Shown here: positions 41,456 to 52,297 of the stretch, piece after piece
How the letters are laid out: each line of letters starts with the position of its first letter
Position numbering within the stretch: position 1 is the first letter of the stretch
DNA from: Cyrtodaria siliqua
Taxonomy: Eukaryota; Mollusca; Bivalvia; Adapedonta; Hiatellidae
Direction: 5' to 3'
Assembly (NCBI GenBank): GCA_037043455.1
Contig: JAWPHD010011456.1
Coordinates: forward strand, 1-64,000
DNA: 64,000 nt
The notes under the pieces: model-generated
The model's input: only the letters and a program-made list of their open reading frames with translations
The model's database searches: none
What the model was told of the DNA's origin: nothing
Made by a program: the position numbers and the translations under genes

Positions 41456-42775
41456 TGCGGCAGGATATTGTTTTCCTGGTAAAATCGCTAACCTATATAC
41501 AGTGCGTATAGACAGATAGAAATATACTTGCATTGTCTGTTATTTGGCAAAATAAATAAAAATTTAATATAAACCTAAGTGTGCATAATCAAATAAATTC
41601 ACACAACAGCGGCACACGTAAAACACTGGGTGTGAGACATACACCCGTGAGGAATCCCTAACTAGGCATGGGACCCTTACGAGACATTTTGAAACGTCAA
41701 CTTTGGTCGGACACCCGCACCCCCCCCCCCCCCCCCCCCCCCCCACCCCCCCACCATAACCAGTAACAGTGGAGTTATGGCCCTTGATTTAGTTAAAAAT
41801 GCTATATTTTGCCTCGTTAATTCGATAGGGCCTTCATCTTTCATCCGATCTTTACGAAAATTTACCTGATGTTTATATCAATGACAGCTCAGACAAGTTC
41901 GAAAACCAGCCAGATCGGACCAGTAACAGAAGAGAGTTATGGCTCTTGATTTAGTTAAAAATGCTATATTTTGCCTCGTTAAGATGATAGGGCCTTCATT
42001 TTTTATGCGATCTTTATGAAACTTTTACCAGATTGTTACTCTGACAAGTTCAAAAACCAGCCAGTAACAGTGGAGTTATGGCCCTTGATTTAGTTAAAAA
42101 TCCTATATTTTGCCTCGTTAAGACGATAGGGCTTTCATCTTTCTCCGCTCTTTAAGAAACTTTACCAGATTGTTTATATCAATGAAAGCTTGGACAAGTT
42201 CGAAAACCATCCAAATTGGACCATTTATATCGGAGTCATGGCCCTTGATTTTCTGAAATATGCTATATCTTGGCCTCATTAAGACGAAAGGGCCTTCGTT
42301 TGGCCGGATTTCATTGAAACTTTGCAGGGATGATCAGTACCAAGCCTAGTTTTGCATATCATCACCATATTTCGGTTGAATGATTTTTGGCAGAGTTATG
42401 ACCCTTTAAATGTTTTAATACACAAAATTTTTTCTGATTAGTCTCTTTGAACTTTTTGCCAGATTTCAGCGAATCTTGGCGAGGATGATCAGTACTAAGC
42501 CTAGTTGCACCTGTCATTGCCATGTTCTGGTTGAATGAATTTTGGCAGAGTTATGAGCCCTTATAGGTTTTAATACTCTAACTTTGTCTAGACCAGTTCT
42601 GCTGAACCTCTGGCTGGATTTCAACGAAACTTTGCAGGGATGATCAGTACCAAGCCTAGTTGCATATGTCATCACCATATTCCGGTTGAATGATTTTTGA
42701 AAGACTTATGGCCTTATACATAAACTTTATCTTGAGCCAGTAGAGCATCCACAGGCCCTCTTGGGCCTCTTGTTC
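40218..42775 (+). mobile_element. Repeat element with AACAAGAGGCCCAAGAGG inverted ends
   Basis: The left end reads AACAAGAGGCCCAAGAGGC (40218) and the right end GCCCTCTTGGGCCTCTTGTT (about 42756-42775), an almost perfect inverted repeat. The inside has ~160-bp monomers with landmarks AGTTATGGCCCTTGATTT, TGCCTCGTTAAGACGATAGG and AAAGCTCGGACAAGTTCGAAAACC. The last part (42350-42740) is a different ~165-bp repeat with GGATGATCAGTACCAAGCCTAG. A foreign element with G/C homopolymer ends is inserted at 41418-41760. Confidence 0.65.
41418..41760. mobile_element. Small element with poly-G / poly-C inverted ends
   Basis: The left end is GTTAT followed by 31 consecutive G (41423-41453). The right end has 25 C (41720-41744), then A, seven C, A, CC and ATAAC, so its reverse complement begins GTTATGG. 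It interrupts the ~160-bp repeat of the surrounding element between GAAAGCTCGGA and CCAGTAACAG. The 265-bp interior is unrelated to the repeat and non-coding. Run lengths may be affected by assembly. Confidence 0.55.
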
Positions 42776-42779
42776 AATA

Positions 42780-43145
42780 ATTCTACAGCAATAACTCTGG
42801 TGTTACTGGTTCGATTAATAGAGTGTTGACATTAAAAAGTTAAAGGACGGACGACGGACAAAAGACCATGGCATAAGGCCAGTAGAGCTAAAAACTAAAC
42901 TAAAGAATCCGCGAAAAATGTAAAAATGGACCAACAAAGGGCCTCTGCAACTCCGGTAATACAAGGTCATTTTGACGCTGAATTTAATATGGACATCTTG
43001 ATATCATAGGTAAGCATCCTGTAACATTTTGAAACAATCAGTTGACAACTGTGGGAGGAGATAGACACACAAACTTTTCCGGACGGACGGGACAGACACA
43101 GCTAACGCTATATGCTCCCTCACCATTCGGTGGTGGGGATGGGGC
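42780..43145 (+). repeat. HINE-like 3' end with microsatellite and stem-loop
   Basis: Contains GGACGGACGACGGAC (about 42846) and GGACGGACGGGACAGACAC (43080-43098), then a hairpin ATGCTCCCTCACCATTCGGTGGTGGGGATGGGGCAT at about 43110-43145 in split arms (CTCCCTCACC / GGTGGGGATG). The preceding unit is of the same family as 49130-50270. Confidence 0.5.
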
Positions 43146-43149
43146 ATAT

Positions 43150-46100
43150 AAAGTATTTTATTAAATTTGTGCTTAAATGATGTCCACCAAAGACAACACT
43201 TCATATGACCAAGTATCAAAAAAATAAAAGCGATATAATTATAAGAAGTTAACTGAGGTCATTTGGTTTAACCAGGGTGCAGTTTTGGGAAAATAACGCA
43301 AAATATGACCTTGACCTTGGTATTTTTTGTCGTTCAGCAATGTCCATCAATGTCAACAATACATATGACCAAGTATCAAAGACTTAAAGTGAGGCAATCA
43401 CATAAAGTTAACTGAGGTTAAGTTACCTAACCAAGGTTAAGTTTGGGGAAAATAATGCAAAATATGACCTTGACCTTGGTATTTTTTGTCGTCAAGCGAT
43501 GTCCACCAATGCCAACAATACATATGACCAAGTAGCAAAGACATAAAGTGAGACGGTCACATAAAGTTACCTAACTAAGGTTAAATTACCTAACCAAGGT
43601 TAAGTTTGGGGAAAATAATGCAAAATATGACCTTGACCTTGGTATTTTTTGTCGTTAAGTGATGTCCACCAATGCAAACAATACATCTGACCAAGTTTCA
43701 AACAAAGAAATGGAAGTTATCAGAAAAAGTTAACTGAGGTTAACTTATCTAACCAAACTGATGTTTAGAGTAAATAACGCAAAACATGACCTTGACCTCA
43801 GTAGTTTTTGTCGTTCAGAGATTTCTACCAAAGCCAACAATATATATGACCAAGTATCAAAGACATAAGGTGAGGCAATCACATAAAGTTAACTGAGAAG
43901 TTATCTAACCAAGGTTAAGTTTGGGGGAAATAACGCAAAATATGACCTTGACCTTGGTATTTTTTGTCGTCAAGCAATGTCCACCAATGCCAACAATACA
44001 TATGACCAAGTAGCAAAGACATAAAGTGAGACGGTCACATAAAGTTACCTAAACTAAGGTTAAATTACCTAACCAAGGTTACGTTTGGGGAAAATAATGC
44101 AAAATATGACCTTGACCTTGGTATTTTTTCGTTCAGTGATGTCCCACCAATGCCAACAATACATCTGACCAAGGTTCAAACAAAGAAATGGAAGTTATCA
44201 GAAAAAGTTAACTGAGGTTAACTTATCTAACCAAACTGATGTTTAGAGTAAATAACGCAAAACATGACCTTGACCTCAGTATTTTTTGTCGTTCAGAGAT
44301 TTCTACCAATGCCAACAATATATATGACCAAGTATCAAAGACATAAAGTGAGGCAATCACATAAAGTTAACTGAGAAGTTATCTAACCAAGGTTAAGTTT
44401 GGGGAAATAACGCAAAATATGACCTTGACCTTGGTATATTTTGTCATTCAGCGATGTCCACCAATGCCAACAATACATATGACCAAGTATCAAAGACATA
44501 AAGTGAGGCAATCACAAAGTTAATTGGGGTTAAGTTACCTAACCAAGGTTAAGTTTGGGGAAAATAATGCAAAATATGACCTTGACCTTGGTATTTTTTG
44601 TCGTCAAGCGATGTCCACCAATGCCAACAATACATATGACCAAGTAGCAAAGACATAAAGTGAGACGGTCACATAAAGTTACCTAACTAAGGTTAAATTA
44701 CCTAACCAAGGTTAAGTTTGGGGAAAATAATGCAAAATATGACCTTGACCTTGGTATTTTTTGTCGTTCAGTGATGTCCACCAATGCCAACAATACATCT
44801 GACCAAGTTTCAAACAAAGAAATGGAAGTTATCAGAAAAAGTTAACTGAGGTTAACTTATCTAACCAAACTGATGTTTAGAGTAAATAACGCAAAACATG
44901 ACCTTGACCTCAGTAGTTTTTGTCGTTCAGAGATTTCTACCAAAGCCAACAATATATATGACCAAGTATCAAAGACATAAGGTGAGGCAATCACATAAAG
45001 TTAACTGAGAAGTTATCTAACCAAGGTTAAGTTTGGGGGAAATAACCAAATATGACCTTGACCTTGGTATTTTTTGTCGTCAAGCAATGTCCACCAATGC
45101 CAACAATACATATGACCAAGTAGCAAAGACATAAAGTGAGACGGTCACATAAAGTTACCTAACTAAGGTTAAATTACCTAACCAAGGTTACGTTTGGGGA
45201 AAATAATGCAAAATATGACCTTGACCTTGGTATTTTTTGTCGTTCAGTGATGTCCACCAATGCCAACAATACATCTGACCAAGGTTCAAACAAAGAAATG
45301 GAAGTTATCAGAAAAAGTTAACTGAGGTTAACTTATCTAACCAAACTGATGTTTAGAGTAAATAACGCAAAACATGACCTTAACCTCAGTATTTTTTGTC
45401 GTTCAGAGATTTCTACCAATGCCAACAATATATATGACCAAGTATCAAAGACATAAAGTGAGGCAATCACATAAAGTTAACTGAGAAGTTATCTAACCAA
45501 GGTTAAGTTTGGGGGAAATAACGCAAAATATGACCTTGACCTTGGTATATTTTGTCATTCAGCGATGTCCACCAATGCCAACAATACATATGACCAAGTA
45601 TCAAAGACATAAAGTGAGGCAATCACAAAGTTAATTGGGGTTAAGTTACCTAACCAAGGTTAAGTTAGGGGAAAATAGGCAAAATATGACTTTGACCTTG
45701 GTACTTTTTGTCATTCAGTGGTGTCCACCAATGCCAACAATACAAATGACCAAATATCAAACAAAGACAAGACCTTGGTCTGAGGGTGTCTCGCCCACCG
45801 TGGCAAGCGGCATATGAAATATTTTATTAAATTTGTGCTTAAATGATGTCCACCAAAGACAAGACTTCATATGACCAAGCATCAAACAAATAAAAGCAAG
45901 GTAATCATAAGAAGTTAAGTTACTGAAGTTAAGTGGTTTAACCAGGGTGTAGTTTTTGAAAAATAATGCAAAATATGACCTTGACCTTGGTATTTTTTGT
46001 CGTTCAGCTATGTCCACCAATGCCAACAATACATATGACCAAGTATCAAAGACATAAAGTGAGGCAATTACATACAGATGACTGAGGTTAAGTTACCTAA

Positions 46101-46815
46101 CCAAGGTTAAGTTTGGGGAAAATAATGCAAAATATGACCTTGACCTTGGTATTTTTTGTCGTTCTGTGATGTCCACCAATGCAAACAAAACATATGACCA
46201 AGTATCAAACAAAGAAATTGAAGTTATCAGAAAAAGTTAACTGAGGTTAACTTATCTAACCAAACTGATGTTTAGGGTAAATAATGCAAAACATTACCTT
46301 GACCCTGGTATTTTTTGTCGTTCAGCGATGTCCACCAATGCTAACAATACATATGACCAAGTATCAAAGACATAAAGTGAGGCAATTACATAAAGTTAAC
46401 TGAGATTAGGATGCCTAACCAAAATTAAGTGACCTAACCAAGGTTAAGTTTGGGGAAAATAAGCAAAATATTACCTTGACCTTGGTAATTTTTGTCGTTT
46501 AGTGATGTCTACCAATGCCAACAATACATATGACCAAGTATCAAACGAAGAAAATGAGGCAATCACATACAGTTAACTGAGGTTAAGTTACCTAACCAAG
46601 GTTGTTACCTAACCAAGGTTAAGTTTTGGTAAAAAAACACAAGGAAAAAACCCGCAAAATATGACCTTGGTAATTTTGGCATTAGGTGACTTGACCCAAC
46701 AAAGCATGCGACAAAGTTTCAGAAAAATTCAAGCAGCGGTTGTTGAGATATAGTTGATTTAAAATGTCTCGCCGCCGCCGGAAAAGTGACTGCTATGTCT
46801 CGCTAACCACCATCG
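43150..46815 (+). repeat. Satellite-like array of ~160-bp monomers with 7-monomer higher-order period
   Basis: About 21 monomers of 153-165 bp with landmarks AAAATATGACCTTGACCTTGG, GTCCACCAATGCCAACAAT and CCTAACCAAGGTTAAGTTTGG. From 43465 to 45688 monomer lengths and variants repeat every seven units (about 1110 bp). The array ends in a GC-rich GCCGCCGCCGG and a hairpin GTCTCGC ... GCGAGAC (46797-46825), as in HINE ends. A similar GTCTCGCCCACCGTGG fragment at 45788 marks an internal junction. Confidence 0.75.
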
Positions 46816-46929
46816 TGGGCGAGACAAAAAAAAAGGCATGGATAATGTTTGTTTTATTATAAAAAGTATAACTTAACTTCATTGGTTGTGAGTAGCAGGA
46901 TGGGTTAGGGGAAAAATAATTTTAACTTG

Positions 46930-49128
46930 AAATGTGTCCATGGGACACGGATTCCCCCACTGAAAACAATCGGTGTAAAACGAAAAATTAGACAAACAAG
47001 AGGGCCATGATGGCCCTATATCGCTCACCTGAGTTAATTTGAACCAATAAAAGAGGGCCAGGGCCAAGATGGCCCTAAAGCGATCATCTGAGTACTGGCA
47101 CATTATCGAACTTCTTCGAAATCTTATGGTCCTATACAATCTGTGCAAGTTTGGTTAAGGTTGTTCAAGAAATGTGGGCTCTGTTGTATATAACAACATT
47201 GATATAGACAGTTTAAGACACTGACAAAGTTTGGTAAAGATCGAATATAAAATGAAGGTGCTAGAGAATAACACCTTGGGCAGAGCCAAATGTGACCCCA
47301 GGGCTACATGTAATATATGAGAGCTGTGTGCTTTGTGGTTTTAGAGAAGAAGATTTTTTAAGTTTTTCCCTATACAAGTCTATGTAAAACGTGACCACTG
47401 GGGTGGGGCCAAATGTGAACCCAAGTCACTATTTGAACAAACTTGGTAAAGGACCATAAGAGTATAGTAAATGCAAAATATTAAACCTCTGGCTCTTGTA
47501 GTTCCAGAGAAGAAGTCTTTAATGTGTTTCCTATATAAGTCTATGTAAAACTGTGACACACGGAGTTGGGTCAAATTTAATCCTGGGTCATCATTTGAAC
47601 AAACTTGGTAGAGGACCATAATCTAATAGTAAATTCAAAATATTAAACCTCTGGCTCTTGCAGTTCCAGAGAAGAAGATTTTTTTCATTTTTTCCCTATA
47701 CAAGCCTATGTAAAACTGTGACCCCCGGGGCGGGGCCAAATGTGGCCCCTGGATCACCATTTGAACAAAATTGGTAGAGGACCATGAGCTTATAGCAAAA
47801 GCAAATTATTAAACCTCTGGCTCTTGCAGTTTCAGAGAAGAAGGCTTTTTAAGTTTTTCCCTATTCATATCTATGTAAAACTGTGACCCCCAGGGCGGGG
47901 ACAAATTCGACCCCAGGGTCACCATTTGAACAAACTAAGTAGAGAACCATAAGCTGATGCTACATGTAATACATGAGAGCTCAGTGCCATGTGGTTCCAG
48001 AGATGAAGATTTTTTAAGTTTTTCCCTATACAAGCCTATGTAAAACTGTGACCCCCGGGGTGGGGCCAAATGTGACCCCTGGGTCACCATTTGAACAAAC
48101 TTTGTAAAGGACCATAAGCTTATAGTAAATGCAAAATATCAAACCTCTGGCTCTTGCAGTTTCCGAGAAGAAGATTTTATAAAAAAAAATCCTATACAAG
48201 TCTATGTAAAACTGTGGCCCCCGGGGCGGGGACAAATTTGACCCCAGGGTCACCATTTGAACAAACTAAGTAGAGGACCATAAGCTGATGCTACATGTAA
48301 TACATGAGAGCTCCGTGCCATGTGGTTCCAGAGAAGAAGATTTTTTTTCAGTTTTTCCCTATACAAGCCTATGTAAAACTGTGACCCCACGGGGCGGGAC
48401 CAAATGTGACCCCTGGGTCACCATTTGAACAAACTTGGTAAAGGACCATAAGCTTATAGTAAATGCAAAATGTCAAACCTCTGGCTCTTGCAGTTTCTGA
48501 GAAGAAGATTTTTTTAAAAAAATCCTATATAAGTCTATGTAAAACTGTGACCCCCGGGGCAGGGACAAATTTGACCCCAGGGTCACCATTTGAACAAACT
48601 TAGTAGAGGACCATAAGCTGATGCTACATGTAATACATGAGACCTCTGTGCCTTGTGGTTTCAGAGAAGAAGATTTTTTAAAGTTTTTTCCTATATGTCT
48701 ATATGAAAAACATGCAAAATCTCAATATACGAACTTTGGACCCCCGGGGCATGGCCATTTTTGACCCCGGGAACTTCATTTGAACAAACTTGATAGTCTA
48801 GACGTTGGCAATCATTTTAAAAGAAAAACTGTCGAAATCTATCCAGCGGTTCTTGAGAAGAAGATTTTTTAAGGTTTCAACCATATAGGGTAATGGCGGC
48901 CATCTTGGATGTCGCGCTGACCTAATTTTAACAAATCTAAAAAGCATTCACCTAAGGATCATCCACGTGAAGTTTGGTCAAAATTGGCCAAGCGGTTTCC
49001 GAGGAGAAGTCGTTTGAAGCAAAAGTTAACGACGACGGACGACGACGGACGACGACGGACGACGGACGGACGACGGACGAAGAGTGATCCCAATAGCTCA
49101 CCTTTGAGCCTTCGGCTCAGGTGAGCTA
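46930..49128 (+). mobile_element. HINE-like element, ~165-bp monomers, complete-looking ends
   Basis: The palindrome GTGTCCATGGGACAC lies at 46936. A 5' end ACAAGAGGGCCATGATGGCCC with GCTCACCTGAG (about 46996-47032) pairs with CTCAGGTGAGC at the 3' end. The core is eight or more ~165-bp monomers (CATTTGAAC landmark at 47591, 47757, 47925, 48088, 48254, 48421, 48587), followed by a (GACGACG)n tract at 49030-49080. The terminal stem-loop AGCTCACCTTTGAGC-CTTCG-GCTCAGGTGAGCT is at 49094-49128 in two arms. Confidence 0.75.
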
Positions 49129-49129
49129 A

Positions 49130-50270
49130 AAAGGGCCCTTAACTCCGGTAATACGAAATGATATGCCCATCTTGACATCACAGGTAAGCATCCTGTAAAA
49201 TTTCGAGCCAATCATTTGAAAAGTGTGAAGATATTTTCATGTAAAATTTGACAAAAAGGGCCATAATTCTGGTAATACTGGTTCAATTTTGACGTCATGA
49301 TATGCATCTTTTGACATCATAGGTAAACATCATGTGTAGTTTCGCAGCAATCTGTTGAAAAGTGTGGGAGGAGATAGACACACAAGATATTTTCACGTAA
49401 AATTTGGCAAAAAAGGGGCCACAACTCCGGTAATACTGGGTTGATTTTGATGCCGAAATGATAGGCACATCTTGACATCATAGGTAAGCATCCTGTAAAG
49501 TTTTGAAGCAATCGGTTGAAAACTGTGGGAGGAGATAGACACACAAGATATTTTCACGTAAAATTTGACGAAAAAGGGGCCATATCTCCTGTAATACTGG
49601 GTCGATTTTGATGCTGAAAAGACATGCACATCTTGACATCATAGGTAAGCATCCTCAGGGCAATTCCACTCGTCCGCTCGCTATGACGAGTGCTCATTGA
49701 TGCAGGACGAGTAGAAATTCAGATAAATTCTTTAACAATTTATCAATTTGGCCATTCAAATATTGCGTAGGACGAGTAACTGAGAAACAAATTTTCTTGC
49801 CCTGATCCTGTGAAGTTTCAAAGCAATCGGTTGAAAAGTGAGGGAGGAGATAGACACACAAGATATTTTGACATACAATTTGACGAAAAAAGGGCCATAA
49901 CTCCGGTTATACTGGGTCAATTTTGACGCCGAAATTACATGAACATCTTGACATCATAGGTAAGCATCCTGTAAAGTTTCGAAGAAATCGGTTGAAAACT
50001 GTGGTAGGAGACAGACACACAAGATATTTTGATGTAAAATTTGACTAAAGAGGGGCCATAACTCGCTAATACTGGGTTGATTTTGACGCCGAAACGATAT
50101 GCACATCTTCACATCATAGGTAAGCATCCTGTAAATTTTGAAGCAATCGGCTGAAAACTGTGGGAGGAGATAGACGCACAAACTTTTTGGAATGGAAGGA
50201 CGAACGGAAAGATGGACGGACATGGCTAACGCTATATGCCCCCTCACCTTCGCTGGTGGGGGCATACAAA
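49130..50270 (+). mobile_element. HINE-like element, ~162-bp monomers
   Basis: About six units with GACATCATAGGTAAGCATCC, GAAGCAATCGGTTGAAAACTG and GGAGGAGATAGACACACAAG. It ends with GGACGAACGGAAAGATGGACG and a strong hairpin with arms TATGCCCCCTCACC and GGTGGGGGCATA at 50237-50267. It carries the 149-bp inserted element at 49656. It lies just downstream of the HINFP gene's 3' end. Confidence 0.65.
49656..49804. mobile_element. 149-bp MITE with CAGGGCAA ends and 5-bp target duplication
   Basis: Starts CAGGGCAATTCC and ends TTCTTGCCCTG, giving a perfect 8-bp inverted repeat. It is flanked by direct ATCCT copies (49651-49655, 49805-49809). The host repeat has the uninterrupted site AGCATCCTGTAAAG in neighbouring monomers, so insertion and duplication are directly visible. 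GACGAGT occurs several times inside. CAGGG ends suggest the hAT group, in which some lineages make 5-bp duplications. Confidence 0.8.
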
Positions 50271-50371
50271 TCTATGTTGTCCCTAAAAGAATGAGCTGGA
50301 TTAAGTTGCTTAATTTTTTCTCATATGTTCCAAAGATAAATGATGCATCAATTATTATGATAAAACATTAT

Positions 50372-50377
50372 TTTATT
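50372..50377 (-). promoter_or_regulatory. Possible poly(A) signal of the HINFP gene
   Basis: TTTATT on the plus strand reads AATAAA on the minus strand, about 140 bases after the stop codon. No cleavage-site evidence can be seen. Confidence 0.35.
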
Positions 50378-50516
50378 TTTGTGAATGACTTCGAATCTAT
50401 TTTATATTGTACAAAATAAAAACTGAAATAATTTTCCAAATGTCAAGCCATGTTCCAACTGCCTAAATTTGTGCCAGTTTATACAAAGTGATGCAATCTT
50501 CAGCACTTGTCTTTGT

Positions 50517-51180
50517 TCATTTTTCTTTCGTCTGTTTTTGAAGGGCCACTTCTCCGAGCATTTGTAAATTGTACATATTTTCTTCAAATTCCTTGTTTTC
50601 TGGCATTGGAATAGTAATGGGTACATCTAGCCCCGAGTTATCTGCATGCAGGATATATTTTCCATCAGTACTAGTTAGGATTCTTATTTTCACGACCTCT
50701 ACGCCAGGGTCAATATCAGTACATGCTGGAACTTCTAACTGCAGCTCATCTGCATTGTTATTATTGTTTTCTGATAATATTTTTATCTTCTTGCTATTCT
50801 TTGTGCTGTCGGAGTCCTTACATATTCGCTTTCTACCTCTTCTTTGCTTCTTTGGACTATTTTCTTCAATTCTGCGAGTCTGTGATTGAATATCGTCAAG
50901 TATGTCTTCATTAACTTCAGGGTCATTTTGAGTTTTCCCTGTATCTGCTGAGACATTTCCTCCGCCAGAATCGATAATTTCATGGTTATCATCGTAAACA
51001 TCATTGTCATTGGTCAACTCCAGAAAATCAACCATTTCATTGGATGATGAATCTGGTTCCTGGTTTGTGCTGGTGTCTGATGTTGACTGCAGCCCAGCTT
51101 GTTCATTCTGTGAAGAGAGCTCGATGCTTTCGTACCTCACCGTCTGTAGTCTCCAGACATCGTCTGCATGAAGCTTGTAT
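50517..51180 (-). CDS. HINFP: HINFP (histone H4 transcription factor), last coding exon
   Basis: Begins after the acceptor TTTCAG at 51181-51186 and continues the reading from the zinc-finger exon across a split Arg codon: RFR|YKLHADDVWRLQTVRYESIELSSQ in pieces. The VRYESIEL block after the last finger is a hallmark of HINFP, which binds histone H4 gene promoters at the G1/S transition. The remaining ~190 residues are acidic and Ser/Asn-rich, with a nuclear-localisation-like KKQRRGRKR, and end at TGA 50517-50519. The open frame reaches further upstream to 51224, but that part is intron. Confidence 0.85.
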
Positions 51181-51186
51181 CTGAAA

Positions 51187-52163
51187 CACGGTGATTTTTG
51201 ATGGTAAAGAGAAACACAACGCAAAATAATTTTCAGTCATGATAAAGAGAAAAACAAAATCATTGTCACTTATGATATAAACCAACAGATACCTGACCAA
51301 TAATGATAGAAACACTGATATTACTTTCTGTAATAATGTTATGAAACACACTCACTGACAAAGATGAAATAGAGAAACAAAAAACACTGTCAATGCTGAT
51401 ATTACAAAAATTACTATTGGTAAGTAATTGTCAAATGATGATATAGAACTATACAAAGCCATAGCAATTACTGATATAGAGAAACAAAAAATCAAAATTT
51501 CATGAAGAAATAGAGAAAACCCAGTCATTGTCAATGATGAAATAGAGCAACACAAAGTCATTGAATATGATGATATACTTAAGAAAAAAAGAAACGCAAC
51601 TTTTTTAGGGTCAGTATATATATGAAGTGTTATTTGTTCAAATAATCTTTTTTTAATTTACCAGCGATCAAAAAATTATCACCAATACCTCCACCATATT
51701 TCATTTTGTATTTAATTTTGTCGCACAACATCATTCATCAAGAATGCAGCGTTTTTGTGAAATTTTGTAAGGTTGTCTTTGTATCACGTTCATATCACGT
51801 TTACGTAAAGAGGAGCGTGAAGATGTTGGTCATGTAAAGACGATGGGTATTTTCTTCTCGAGCACCTACGTCAGCGCTTCCGCACTCCAACAAAGAACGC
51901 TGTTAAATCGTCATGAAACCTCCGTGAATGGGTCCTCTTAACAACTGAATACGTGCCAGGACCATTTTTAACCGAATACTTCGTTAGTATAGGCTGCCAG
52001 TGTTATGATGTAACGATTGGTCTCGCTTATGAACGTTTATTTGACAACCAAATTCACACAAAACTATTATTAATAGAGAGTTGCGTTTCTTTTTTCCTTT
52101 AGTATATAATAACAAAGTTAATGTCAATGAAGATGAACACATCTAACTTTGTAATGTTCTTAC
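51187..52163 (-). other. HINFP intron between the last two coding exons
   Basis: Donor GTAAGAAC at 52163 and acceptor TTTCAG at 51181. It contains a 529-bp inverted-repeat element (51576-52104) and a degenerate stretch of short repeats (ATGATGAAATAGAGAAACAAAA type) at about 51230-51570. Confidence 0.7.
51576..52104. mobile_element. TA-flanked MITE, 529 bp
   Basis: The left end is TACTTAAGAAAAAAAGAAAC and continues GCAACT; the right end is the inverse, with AGTTGCGTTTC then TTTTTTCCTTTAGTA. Inverted repeats of about 26 bp have two or three mismatches. TA on each side (51574-51575, 52105-52106) suggests a Tc1/mariner- or ISL2EU-type insertion. Non-coding interior. Confidence 0.7.
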
Positions 52164-52297
52164 CTGAACCTGGAGTGTCCTGATGGCCATCTAAACTTGT
52201 GTATGGTCTTGAGGTGCTTTGTCAGCAGGGCTCCCCGTGTGAACTTGGCATTACACACGTGACAGTGGTAGTTGGCAATGTTACTTGTTGTCAGGGA
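52164..52297 (-). CDS. HINFP: HINFP exon with C2H2 finger and WPSGHSRFR motif
   Basis: Acceptor TTTCAG (52298-52303) and donor CAG|GTAAGA. It encodes [19 protein letters not shown], then [16 protein letters not shown] and [10 protein letters not shown]: one C2H2 finger (C-x2-C-x12-H-x4-H) and the RWPSGH-RFR motif conserved directly after the last finger in HINFP. The reading frame joins both neighbouring exons without a break. The first 50 bases of this exon together with its acceptor are the source unit of the tandem array that fills the upstream intron. Confidence 0.85.

Noticed and set aside
51181..51224. Extra N-terminal codons of the last HINFP exon
   Set aside because: A good TTTCAG acceptor at 51181 joins exactly in frame with the preceding finger exon, so these bases are intronic.
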